Shown piece by piece: positions 32,791 to 42,500 of a stretch of 64,000 bases of DNA. How positions within the stretch are numbered: position 1 is the stretch's first letter; the number at the start of each line of letters is the position of its first letter. The DNA lies in the NCBI GenBank assembly GCA_963921825.1, contig OY997588.1:58226803-58290802 (forward strand), written 5' to 3'. Made by a program: the position numbers and the translations under genes. Source of the DNA: Erodium maritimum (lineage: Eukaryota; Streptophyta; Magnoliopsida; Geraniales; Geraniaceae). A model generated the notes under the pieces. That model was not told where the DNA came from and did not search any database. It was given only the letters and a program-made list of their open reading frames with translations.

Positions 32791-34080
32791 TCTCTTTTTT
32801 TTATAAGCTCGAAAATTTATGAAGAAAAAGTCCGATTTCCGAGGTGGAAAAGGACAAAAACAAATGATTACAAAGGAACTCTAAGAAGAGCTAAGGGGAC
32901 AAAGCCCGAAAAAAGCATGTAAACACATAGGCCAGTGAACAGTTTCTCAAGAGACCCGACTAAGCGTCTCACTCGAACCGATGAACAGTACCTCAAGGTG
33001 ATCAGGGTGATTCTTGTGTTCCAAAAGGACTAAGTAACTCGTGCCCCTCCGCCACAAGAAGACCGGCCCCATATAGACCCCCCCGGATGTGTACTCACCG
33101 GATTCAAGTAAGAACAAACGAAGCTTAGCCTGACTCTCGAACAGAAATTTACCGGACCTGCAAGACCAGAACAGGTCAATCGGGCCTTAAACCCATACCA
33201 CGCATCCTCCTTGGTCGAAGACACCAACCCGGGAACCTACTCCAATCTGAAAAGGAAGAACCTGGTCATAGAGAACCAGCCTGCGACAGAATATCATAGG
33301 AGTGATACCACGTCAACATTTTCCATCACTGAGTTAAAGACCACCGCATTCCTTAGAAGCCAAATATTTCAAATCGTGATACAACATACGCGAACTCAAG
33401 ACTTCCACCAATGATGAAACTCATGCCCCTCCATTGAATTAGGGCCTCACCAATGGAAAGGTGCATGACCCAAGAGACACCCCACCAAGTCAAAACCCGA
33501 CCCCATAACTATCAAGAAACCGGGAAATGGAGCAAAATATGATCTATAGTCTCCATCCCAACTTTGCAAAGTTGACAGAACATTTGATTAAGCGTCGCAT
33601 GAAGGCAACGCTTCTCTAAGAAAACTGAGGTGGGCAAGGCATTATGAACTGCCAACCAAACCAGAACACAAAACTTCGGGGGTATCCCTCCAACCCACAT
33701 AACAGAGGTCCAAGGATCCACAACCACAGAGTCCTCCTCCATCAACAGAGAATAAGCACTAGACACTGAAAACCCCGAGGATCTTTTCAGCCATAATAAA
33801 GAGTCATCAAGGTCTAGGGATGGAATATGACTTCTCAAAATCGAGAGGAAATGAACTATGGCCTTCATCTCTCAATCTCGATCTGTAAACCTGAACTACA
33901 CTAACCAACCAAGGTCATCCCAAAACTCCGCCCCCGACCCTCTTTTTTAGTTTCCAACGAGAAGGCTATCAGAAAGCAGCGTCGGAGTAGAATATCATCC
34001 ACCCAAACATCATCCCAAAAATATATTAAATCACCCTTGCCCACAATCCAAGACAACCCTTTTATAATAATAAACTTATG
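32791..34080 (-). pseudogene. 5'-truncated LINE ORF2 (zf-RVT) remnant
   Basis: Minus-strand frames: 34060-33950 gives SWIVGKGDLIYFWDDVWV, the LINE motif before zf-RVT; 33868-33512 gives DDSLLWLKRSSGFSVSSAYS, GGIPPKFCVLVWLAVHNALP and the Cys/His cluster CQLCKVGMETIDHILLHF. The 3' UTR runs leftward to a T-rich run (CTTTTTTTT, 32785-32793), i.e. its poly(A) tail. A frameshift or stop separates the two blocks. Confidence 0.75.
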
Positions 34081-34093
34081 AGTTGATAAAAAA

Positions 34094-34330
34094 AATTGGC
34101 TTGTGAGAAATGTGGTTGACTTATAAGGGATTTCTCCCTCATGAAAATATGAGAAAAATATCGTTTGGGTCCCTTGATAAGTGAGACTGCGGAAATGCAT
34201 GGCCATGCGAATCGATAATGAGTTATTACTTATAGTCTTCTTAGGATCAAGAAACAACGATTGAATAAAATAAGGATAACGGCCCTATGCCTTATATTCG
34301 ATAATAAGGATCAAGAAACTTACATGCCAA
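34094..34330. other. LTR-like fragment
   Basis: Contains words typical of plant copia LTRs (GTTTGGGTCCCTTGATAAGTGAGACTG). It may belong to the LTR begun at 29999, which would mean that two LINEs split it. Weak support. Confidence 0.35.
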
Positions 34331-34460
34331 GTACTAGTACCTTATAATACAGACTGTCGATACCACATGGAAAGTGCTGGTACCTTATATGTAATTGTAT
34401 TAGTACCTTACATACACAAGTGTTGGTACCTTGCATACACGGGGTGTTGGTATCTTGTGC
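34331..34460. repeat. Degenerate minisatellite, about five copies
   Basis: The word (T/G)GT(A/G)CCTTAYATACAC recurs at about 34331, 34374, 34396, 34421 and 34444 with spacing that varies from 22 to 43 bases. Confidence 0.65.
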
Positions 34461-34582
34461 GCTACAAATGTGGTCCAACACGCGCTACAGTACGGTCAAA
34501 GACATGGGAAAGTTCGCGTATTTATGAAATTTCCACAGCGTGCGTGGAAAGATCTGGGCCTTTTGATCTCACGAATCCAACG

Positions 34583-34650
34583 GCTCAAATTATTTCTTAG
34601 TTTACACGATAAGGGCAGTTTGTACTGGATACCACCCTTATATATATCTG
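34583..34650. mobile_element. MITE terminus related to the element at 39331-39662
   Basis: The reverse complement reads TATAAGGGTGGTATCCAGTACAAACTGCCC..., then TTATCGTGTAAACTAAGAA, matching the terminal pattern of the MITE at 39.3-39.7 kb. The partner end was not found, so only one terminus is supported. Confidence 0.5.
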
Positions 34651-34659
34651 GGTGATTTT

Positions 34660-35009
34660 TACCAACATTGAACACTAGTTTTACCACACTGATATGAAGC
34701 ATTTATTAGTGACGATTTATCAATACTTGTTGTATCACTATAAAAACTTTTTCCTCGTACTTCAAAATATATTTAATATGATACTTGATAGATAGCCCTT
34801 GGAAAAAGAAAAATATTGACGCAAGGTTGAAGCTAATCAGAGTTTACATAAAACTAGAATGATTAAATTAGTAAATTGGTCAAAAACAAAATGGACACTT
34901 GTTCACATGACACCATGTTATTATAATTATGTCATTTCTTGTGTGAGAGATGAAATAATTGTGGCTGAATTTTGAGTTTGTTGAGGTTGATAAAGACGAC
35001 ATCCTTGTG
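34660..35009. other. AT-rich spacer
   Basis: No open frame, repeat border or RNA gene seen. Confidence 0.5.
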
Positions 35010-35022
35010 AATATTGGATCTT
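35010..35022. repeat. 13-bp target-site duplication, left
   Basis: AATATTGGATCTT, repeated exactly at 36672-36684. Confidence 0.88.
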
Positions 35023-36671
35023 TTTTTTAACATAGTAATGGGATTTTATTGATGTAGAATCAAATTCTTACAATTAAAAGAACTGCGAAATGAAAGAGTA
35101 AAAAAAGATCTAGTACGTAAACAACGACTGCTAACTCTATGACAAAATGTCCGGTTATACCAGGATGATTAAAGGGGAAGACAATGCCTCGAGGGGTTAA
35201 ATAGACAGTAATATGTCGATCGTAATCACTTTGTGTCTCGACCTGTAGATGTCTAGGGCTATGAATCTGGGGCACTTGATGGGACAGTAGACATCTAGGG
35301 AGTAACCAAGGTAATGGGGGAAGCAGGAGTTTGGTTGTGATCCGAACTTGGTAGGGCAAGGTGTGTTTCCCTAGACACGCCTTGTTGTTAGGGAGGTCCC
35401 TCGTGAGCATGGACGAGATCATTGAGAGGGTTTCATCTTGATCAGCCTTGGGGTCCTCACGGCAGTGCTTCCCTTTTCCAACAAGTCCGGTCTTGTAGCT
35501 CCAAGGGGACCTTGGAATCTTCTAAGAATGTTGTGACTACTAGCCTTATTCTTGGGTTAGGCAATAGGTCATGTGTTGCCTCTGCCTCTTCAAGTCCTAG
35601 TGTTCGACCTTCTACAGTAGGTCGAATGGGCTGATCGACCACAATGTGGTCTGCCCCCCTTGATGGTGGTATCTTAAGAAAGAGATCATGGATTAGTAGT
35701 GGGGCTAGGATGGCCCGATTGGTCTGGTCCAGCGGATGGGGACTGTAGCGGCAAGGAGGTACCTTTGAGGCGTGTGACCTACATACCCACACATATGGAA
35801 GGGTTTCCCCTGGCTTGGTGTCCTTTTCTTGCTATAGACCCAGGTCTTGCAACAGGCGAAGCGATGTGTCCATATTCCAGGAACCCCCAACAAAGCCCTT
35901 TAAAATGGTCTTTTGGGCCGGTTTAACATACAACTCCTAGGGCAAGTCATCTCCTCCTTGGTGGTTGATCCGGTCACGAGGGTAGCTTAGGGCTTGTTGT
36001 GTCGAGATCGGAACTGGTTCGGATCGTCCGTTTGGACAGGGGTCCAAAATCAGTGGTCCAGATGGGGATGGGATCTCTTTCGCATGCCTAGATGAGCCAT
36101 CCACGTGTTCCTCGACAGTTGTAGCAGGCCTTCCCATCCCGGGTAGCTTGTGGGGCGTAGGGTTTTTCCTGGTATGATAGAGGCGGCCAGGGGAAGTCTT
36201 CGGTTACTTTTTGTGATCCCTAAGAAAGGGGGATGGGGAGCTTCATGGAGGCTTTTCTGGCTTCAGCCTTGATGCGGATCTAGAAATGGAGGCGGGGTGG
36301 GAGCCTCTAGGGCCATCACAAGTGAGATTTGAGAGCGAGGAACGGTGGGTAGATGTATGAGGCGCGAATTTCGTTGGATGTGCTCTGATTTTATGAACTC
36401 GCATGTAGGTGTTGGTGGCATGACAGACCGAGATGGGACAGGACGGGTGTCAGTCTCAAAACCACCAGTTGTCTCCTCAAGGTTCAATGGAGGTGTTGGT
36501 ATCACATTTGATATAGGCTGCACGTGGGGTGTCAAAGCCATATGAAGTATTAAGTGGTGTAGTGATTGTCAGGTGGGAGAGACGTACATGCAGAGGATGG
36601 TGGTGACGTTATTACGTTGAAGGTAATTGGAGAGAGACGAGAGAATCCTATTGAAACACTTTTTTTCGTTA
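35023..36671 (-). mobile_element. LINE derivative with ORF1 zinc knuckle and no ORF2
   Basis: The 13-bp duplication AATATTGGATCTT on both sides and a T-run at the left edge (poly(A) of a minus-strand insertion) define a 1.65-kb element. Its 5' end lies at about 36670. Minus-strand frames hold an ORF1-like Pro-rich start (36541-36263) and, in 35893-35705, a decayed CCHC-like FHMCGYVGHTPQRY. No endonuclease, RT or zf-RVT sequence is seen. The frames are broken, so it is a dead copy, but its ends show that it inserted in this short form or lost its centre later. Confidence 0.72.
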
Positions 36672-36684
36672 AATATTGGATCTT
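36672..36684. repeat. 13-bp target-site duplication, right
   Basis: AATATTGGATCTT, identical to 35010-35022. Confidence 0.88.
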
Positions 36685-36699
36685 AAATGTTTGTAACTA

Positions 36700-36870
36700 A
36701 AAGGGTAAACTACAAATGACTACCCTTAAGTTGGCACGTTTAACCGATGCTTACTCTAAAGTTCAAAAACTACTGATGCATACCCTGAAGTTACAACTTG
36801 TAACTAGAAACCCCTCCGTCGGCTGAAATGATGAAAATACCCTCAACTACACTTCATTATATATATATTT
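36700..36870. mobile_element. Terminal segment of an unclassified repeat, ending in a TA tract
   Basis: 36704-36840 (GGGTAAACTACAAATG...GTTCAAAAACTACTGATG...) matches the reverse complement of 57810-57947 with clear similarity, and both copies run into TA repeats. No TIR partner or transposase was found. Confidence 0.6.
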
Positions 36871-39316
36871 GAGAGGGACAGGAAATATCATTAATAAGTA
36901 AAGGTACCTAGGTGTTCGTCTGACGACGAACCCCTTACAAAGCAATAATGTGAAAAGAAATAAACAGAAGTGCTGAGAAATAAACTGTGCTAATATGCAT
37001 AGAGGCGGTCGGGGGGGTTGACTGCGGTAGCATCCAGGGATACCGATACAGTATGCTCCAACCATAAATACTGATCGAGCAGATCAGTTGAACATCGAAC
37101 CGTGGTGGACCGATAGCTCCCCCGGTATGTCAGCGTGCGTCGTCCTCCCTTGAGTTATAAGTGTAGGGCTCCTGAACGTGGGAATGTTGACCCCGAAGTG
37201 GTAGGGGAGTATCTCATCGACTGTTGGCAGAACCACTGCCACCAAACTGCCAGGAAGGGGATACAGTCGACCAAACCCTTCCTGGGTCTCCAGACTCTCA
37301 TTCCTGGAGGCGGGGGTGCTTGCCGCCCCCCACCACTACATTCGATGCTCCCTCCGAGTCTGTTGATCTTGTCTCCTCTTCAGGGTCCTCCTCCTTCTCG
37401 CCTCGTTTCTTACCAGACAGGGATGGCGACATCTCCCTAGAAAGCCAGCCAGTCGGGCCTCCTCCTCCTTGTAATAGTCTTGCTGCCCCTGCACCCATGG
37501 CTCCTTATTTTGTGGAGGAGTACGTGGCTCCCCAATCCTGACACCCCCACTTCCATAGTCTCAAAGGTATGTCTAGTTTGTACCTGCGTTGCCTTCCCAT
37601 GTTTCGCTCTCTCCAACCCAGATCTAGGGTCCGTCGGTGCCTTTACCGATGGGCCTCTTTTACCACTCACCACTGGGCAGACGGGAAACAAATGGTCCGC
37701 ACAACAACATCCAAAGCAATGTTCAGGCAAATGTTCATAAGAAATCACCAGAGGGGTACGAACCTGAGACACCGAAAGCAGAAACCAGAGTTGTCTCTAC
37801 AAGGGGACTCTGATGTCCGCTCTAATTCTAATCTTCATAAAATCGCCCCAACAGAAACCATCCTTATCAACATCCACTCCCTGGCAAACACCCAGGGCAA
37901 TTCCCACACGGAATCCCACATCCCTTGTCCACGCCCCTACTGGCAAATTGGAGACCCGCACCCAGACTGAGAAGTGATGGAATTTCAGATCCTGAACCTG
38001 CATGTGAGCTCGTAAGTCTGTAAAAAGTACTAAGGAATCCCAAAATGACCAGGGCTCCCCTAGAAGGACTCTCTTCCTTTCCTTTTTCGTCCTGAAGAAG
38101 AAGGCTGCAAGACCCCCCCCCCCCCCCCTCCAAGGGTTTGGCTTCCACTTTCATTCCCCAGGCATCCTCCAATCTGTCTACCACTGACTTCCGGTAGACC
38201 TTCTTCGTTGTCAGGACCTTGGCTGCCATTGCAAAACGGTACAGGTTACCCCGTCCCGTGACCTCTTGCACTGGTACCACCACCTCCGTGATCCTCATCG
38301 ATCCCATTTGGGAACCCAGGATTCCCACCTGATCAGTCCGCCCGGATCTCGGAGATCCTCGTGATCCGAACGGGTTGAAACTCGCGTCCTCAAGAGCCGT
38401 CTGACCCGCCGGAGCCGCGCCAAACCGGGGAAAACCCTGCCCCATCCTCATACCCTGATCCGACCCGGGTAGGTCTACCCGAGTTCCCTGACCCGACCCC
38501 GGCTGCACAATCCGACCCGCGTCTGACGCCTGAACCGGATCCAGCTGCACGATCCGTCCCGAGCCCGCCCCGTACCGGGCAGCCCATTGGGCCGCACCGT
38601 CCGGGCTTGCCCGGGTCCAGCCCGTACGAGGGTTCCTGCCCAAATCTCGTGGGCATGTGGCATGTCGAGGCTGCCAGCCCGATCTACGTTCGTCTGCCAT
38701 CAATCCCGGGCCCAACCCCTCCATCGACGCCTTGCCCTTCCGTAGCCTCCACGCAATCGCCTCCTCCGACTCCGTTCCCTCCGAATCCGTCGCCGATGAG
38801 ATCACGATCGGGATCAACGCTGCCCCGTCACGGAGTGGCTCGCCAGACTCGTCCCCCGAGCCCGTCACCTTCTGCTCCACCGGCGTCACCACACGACGCC
38901 GGATCATCTTCTTCCTCGGCCGTGGTCCGACGCCCTGTACACGACGCGTCGCCGTTGCAGCACACCGGCCGACCACCTCCGTCGCCGCGAACTTCACGGG
39001 AGTGTCGTCCCTGCTCGGCGACCAACCCTTGGAGAAGGCCGCCGGCCTGGGCGAGTCCCCGTCCTTGCTCGACGGCGCCGGACTGGTCCAGCTCTCCCCC
39101 GCCGCCAATGATCCCGTCCCAAAGTCCCCGTCCAGCCCTTCTTCCATCACAGGAACCTCCATATTCTCTTCCACGCTCTCGTCCTGTACAACGCCGGTCA
39201 AGATCAGCGACTCCGAAGCCCTCCCCTCCGTGTTCATGATCGGCAGTGGTGAGAAACGTCAAAAATCACTAAACCCTAGTAGAGGAAAAACCCTAACAGA
39301 GCAGTGCAAGTTGGAG
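36871..39316 (-). mobile_element. LINE derivative with DUF4283/zf-CCHC ORF1 and no ORF2
   Basis: The minus-strand frame 39237-37867 (ATG at 39237) encodes a Gly/Arg/Ser-rich N-terminus and then GRGNLYRFAMAAKVLTTKKV and VDRLEDAWGMKVEAKPLEGG, which resemble the DUF4283 gag-like domain of plant LINE ORF1. A later frame (37772-37437) has ISYEHLPEHCFGCCCADHLF, a decayed zf-CCHC_4. The sequence then passes straight into a 3'-UTR-like region ending near 36871 (CTTATTAATGATATTTCC on the element strand). TA-rich tracts (TTATATATATA) lie on both sides and may be the target duplication. A run of about 20 C at 38106-38127 disturbs the frame. Confidence 0.7.
37867..39237 (-). CDS. LINE ORF1-like protein (DUF4283 type), damaged
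   Basis: The longest intact LINE ORF1 frame here, 456 codons. The first 300 residues are low-complexity and rich in Gly, Arg, Ser, Asp and Pro, with a repeated GRIVQ.G/D.VQ-type phrase; the DUF4283-like region starts at about residue 310. The frame after the poly-G/Gly run (about residue 375) no longer resembles the family, so a frameshift at the homopolymer is likely. ORF1 proteins bind LINE RNA in the ribonucleoprotein particle. Several long plus-strand frames over this stretch are shadows of its GC-rich codons. Confidence 0.6.
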   Translation of the reverse strand: MNTEGRASESLILTGVVQDESVEENMEVPVMEEGLDGDFGTGSLAAGESWTSPAPSSKDGDSPRPAAFSKGWSPSRDDTPVKFAATEVVGRCAATATRRVQGVGPRPRKKMIRRRVVTPVEQKVTGSGDESGEPLRDGAALIPIVISSATDSEGTESEEAIAWRLRKGKASMEGLGPGLMADERRSGWQPRHATCPRDLGRNPRTGWTRASPDGAAQWAARYGAGSGRIVQLDPVQASDAGRIVQPGSGQGTRVDLPGSDQGMRMGQGFPRFGAAPAGQTALEDASFNPFGSRGSPRSGRTDQVGILGSQMGSMRITEVVVPVQEVTGRGNLYRFAMAAKVLTTKKVYRKSVVDRLEDAWGMKVEAKPLEGGGGGSCSLLLQDEKGKEESPSRGALVILGFLSTFYRLTSSHAGSGSEIPSLLSLGAGLQFASRGVDKGCGIPCGNCPGCLPGSGC

Positions 39317-39330
39317 TTATATATATATAG

Positions 39331-39662
39331 GGTAGCTATCCAGTAAAAACCACTCTTATTGTGCAAACTACGAACTCACCAGGTGCTGACACGTGGCGCG
39401 CACAGTGCTGATAGTTTGCGCAGCACGGTGCTAATAGTTTGGGACTATTAGCACTGTGCGCCCAAACTATTAGCACTCTGCGCGCCACGTGTCAGCGCCT
39501 GGTGAGTTCGTAGTTTGCACAATAAGGTGCGGTGTTTTATATATATATTGTCCACGTGTCAGCATCTGGTGCGCTCTGCTGACATCACTTTGGGGGGATC
39601 CTATGGCTCTCATGGGTTCGTAGTTTGCACAATAAGAGGGGGTTTGTACCTGATACCAATCC
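39331..39662. mobile_element. Palindromic MITE in a TA repeat, with nested inner copy
   Basis: The left terminus GGGTAGCTATCCAGTAAAAACC...TTATTGTGCAAACTACGAACTCACC is mirrored at the right end by GGATTGGTATCAGGTACAAACC...CTTATTGTGCAAACTACGAACCCA (reverse complement of 39600-39662). Inside, about 39350-39530 is a long imperfect palindrome centred near 39440 with arms of about 85 bp. TA tracts lie at 39317-39330, 39534-39549 and 39663-39682. The TA target suggests a Tc1/mariner-type parent, but that is inference. No coding capacity. Confidence 0.75.
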
Positions 39663-39682
39663 TATATATATATATATATATA
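39663..39682. repeat. (TA)n tract at the left border of the endogenous virus
   Basis: TATATA... of about 20 bp, running directly into ACCACTTTGTTATTGATG, the viral terminal sequence. Confidence 0.9.
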
Positions 39683-39689
39683 CCACTTT

Positions 39690-40119
39690 GTTATTGATGT
39701 TGGATCTTGATGATGGTGTAGTATGAAGATGAAGAACAATGGATGCAAAAACACACAAGCTTTATTTATTTAGTTTTGCAAATCTTACAAGCGTACATTA
39801 CAAGGGAGAACTCACTCCTACTTATAGGAAAATTCATAATCATGACAAGCACTTAATTCTTGCCACTACACAAACAATTAAAAGTGGTGGAGTCCCTCCA
39901 CCTTACATTGTCAATATTATTGGCACACTAAAGTACTTTAACAAGATAGTGGATTCCCATCATCTCCACTTTATCTATATCTTCAATATTATTGCAAGGA
40001 TGAGACGTAGATTCCTATCTCCTCCACTTTTGTTTTGGTCTTCGGCATTATTGCAAGGATGGACAAGACTTGATGTTTACCTCCCCATCTAGAAACTGTT
40101 TAGCTATTAGCTAAAATAA
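39690..40119 (-). promoter_or_regulatory. Viral 3' non-coding region with TATA-like box and poly(A) signals
   Basis: Downstream of the last viral ORF on the minus strand. CCTATAAG (39828-39821) is followed about 55 bases later by overlapping AATAAA words (39770-39761). A promoter and a poly(A) signal close together in the intergenic region is the usual caulimovirid layout. The matching part at the right end is mostly missing. Confidence 0.5.
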
Positions 40120-40884
40120 CTAGGTTCCCCCTCTGGGACCTTGAGTTTGCTGGCTGACTGCTTCTCTGAGTGAGTCCCAGTAATCTCCAAGAGTCGGCTC
40201 AGTTTCTACTTCTTGGGATTCCCCTGCAAGAATCTGGAAAGAATTTGGATTCATTGAACCTTGGGATGACGTCTCCATTGCGTCTCCGGTTGTATTCGTT
40301 GACTGTTCTGGGAAGACTGCCATGAACTGTTGTTTCATGAAATCTAGGGCCCTGACTGTTATCTGTCCTTCAGATTCTGTCGGATATTTCCGTTGTAGAT
40401 ATTCTCTTAGCTTAGCCAACTCCATGTGTTGATGGGCTGGTTGCTGATGCATAGTAGCCTTGTCATTATTAATGACTTTCTGGATTTTTTCTTTAAGGAC
40501 TTCAATATCTTCCGTGGGCATTCTGCCCCACCATTTGAAGAAGAAATTTCTTCTTAGAATTGGAATTTGGAGTTTGTCTTCTGCAATTGAGAAAGTCCAT
40601 CGCCAAATCCATGGAATCTGGAATTTAGTAATGAATAGAAATGGGCATTGCCCAAACATTCGCAAGTTTCCGGTTATGGGGCTATAATCATACCAGGTCT
40701 TGTATAGGTCATTGACCTCCTGAGGGAGCATTTCCAAGGATGGTCCAAATTTTGACCACCATTCGAAGAACCAGTTTGGGATTGGTTTTTCCAGAATTTC
40801 TGGATTAACCGAAAAGAACCAAGAATGCTTGTTCTTAGGATTCTGGTAGTAGAATGCCTTGGAAAAGCTTCTACATAATCCCAA
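40120..40884 (-). pseudogene. Last viral ORF, C-terminal part
   Basis: Frame of 254 codons in a different register from the piece upstream (41471-40674); the two overlap and the conserved-looking sequence passes from one to the other near 40870, which marks a frameshift. It is rich in Trp/Phe (NWFFEWWSKFGPS; IPWIWRWTFSIAED; FFFKWWGRMPTED) and ends in a Gln/Glu-rich tail. By position it matches the last gene of several caulimovirids (translation transactivator in Caulimovirus), but no transactivator motif is recognised, so no function is assigned. Confidence 0.65.
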
Positions 40885-41471
40885 TAGTTAAAATAAATGT
40901 ATTTCCCTTCAGCCACCCTAATGGCCTTTTCCCCATTGGGGTTCAACCCCCATTCTCTGGGAAAGAGGATTTTATTTAAATGGCATTTGCTGAAGTTAAT
41001 GAAACTATCAGAATTATTATTCTGATAGTGATGGGTGACCGTTATTGATCCGGTAATAGCCAGAAGGACCTCAAGATTAGGTCTGGCCTTTCCATGGAGG
41101 CCTGGATAACCTCGTGATTCCAGGTATCTAGTAGCTAGAGACCACCCATCTTTGGGTGTTACCTTGACATCATCATGCTCAAGGTAGAGGACATGCTCCG
41201 TTATGGGATTCTCGAAATATTCGAGTTCTGGCGGCGTTTCTTTTACTGCTGCATCCTTATATGATGCTGAAGAGGAGAATGGTCCTTGAGAAGGAATTTC
41301 CTTCGTCGTTTGAGAACTGTGATGCGAGGGCATCTGCCTATTAGGCTGTTTGTTGAGGTTTGACAAGTCCCCTAGTAGAGGAACCGTCTGTTCTGGGCGG
41401 AGAAGTGCATTGCCTCTTCCTGATCCACGACCGCGGCTATTATTGCGGCCTCCCCTATAAGGGGTCATCAT
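40674..41471 (-). pseudogene. Last viral ORF, N-terminal part
   Basis: Starts at ATG 41471, whose ATGA overlaps the TGA (41470-41468) that ends the RNase H frame; a 4-base stop/start overlap fits translation by reinitiation, known for caulimovirids. The N-terminus is an Arg/Gly-rich stretch (RGGRNNSRGRGSGRGN) that may bind nucleic acid, then a Ser/Gln-rich linker and a region with SFINFSKCHLNKILFPREWG. Beyond about residue 195 the frame is out of register with the family-like sequence that continues at 40884. Confidence 0.65.
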
Positions 41472-42475
41472 AATCCCTGCAAGAATTCACGAGTTAAATA
41501 ATCGGCTAGAGAGTTATTCTCTCCTTTAATATATTCGATATCAAATTCAAAGGCTGAAAGTTGGGCTTGCCATCCTGCAAAGATCTGTTTTGCTACAAGA
41601 TTTTTAATATCTTTTTCAATTATCGATTTGGCAGAGCTGCAATCAATTCGTAGCAAGAATTTTTGGTTGCGAAGATCACTTTGAAATTTGGTGACACATT
41701 TAATGATGGAAAGCATTTCTTTCTTAATAGTTGAGTACCTAGATTGAGTTGGGTTCCATTTACCCGAAGTATATCTAACTAAAACCTCTTTTGAAGTGTT
41801 AGGGATTACTTGCTTAAGAATCCCTCCATAACCTATGTTCGAAGCATCCGTTTCCACAATTTTGAAAAACTTTGGGTTAGCCAAAGAGAGGCAAGGTAAG
41901 CTTTTGACCTTGTTTTTAATTTTTCTAACAGCGTTAGAATGTGCCTCTGACCAAGGGTCAGGGTTCTTTTTTAATCTTGAATACAGTAAGGTCGTATCTT
42001 GAGCAAGATTATCATAATAATCCGCAATATAATTTAAGCTACCAAGAAACCTCTGAAGTTGCTTGGTGTCTGTTATACGATCAGGAAATTTTGAAGCAAA
42101 TTCTATGCTCCTATCAATGGGGATTATTGTCCTCTGGCTGATATTATGACCCAGAAACCGAATTTCAGTTTGGAAAAGCTTCATTTTTGGGGCGGATAAA
42201 ACAAGCCCGTTATGTTTTACAGCATTTTTAAAGATTTTCAAATGCTTCTCATGTTGTTCTATGGATTTAGAAAAAACTAAAACATCATCGATGTAGACTA
42301 TGATATACTCAGAATAAGGATTGAAAATTTCATTCATAATATTTTGAAAGTCGGAAGGGGCATTTTTTAGCCCAAAAGGAACCACGTTCCATTCATAATG
42401 ACCAAAAGGGACAGTAAAGGCTGTCTTATATCGGTCTGATTCATTAATCTGGATCTGCCAATAGCCAGATTTCAT
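41468..42475 (-). pseudogene. Caulimovirid RT palm and RNase H
   Basis: Contains SGYWQIQINESDRYKTAF, FGLKNAPSDFQNIMNEIF and the catalytic YIDDVLVFS, then the thumb/tether (FLGHNISQ; LQRFLGSLNYIADYY) and RNase H (IVETDASNIGYGGIL; NQKFLLRIDCSSAKSIIEKD; ENNSLADYLTRE). It would copy pregenomic RNA into DNA. It is separated from the protease/RT-start frame by a frameshift or stop near 42480-42530. After that break the frame is clean to its natural stop. Confidence 0.88.
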
Positions 42476-42500
42476 GTCAAATTTAGAGAAGATTAAGGCA

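Noticed and set aside
36871..39316. Intact host gene for the 456-codon frame
   Set aside because: DUF4283/zf-CCHC_4-like motifs, a LINE-type 3' end and flanking TA repeats mark it as LINE ORF1; no introns and a disturbed frame.
38607..39346. Two overlapping plus-strand frames (210 and 229 codons), Pro/Ser-rich
   Set aside because: Antisense shadows of the GC-rich LINE ORF1 on the minus strand. Composition follows from the opposite codons and no domain is seen.
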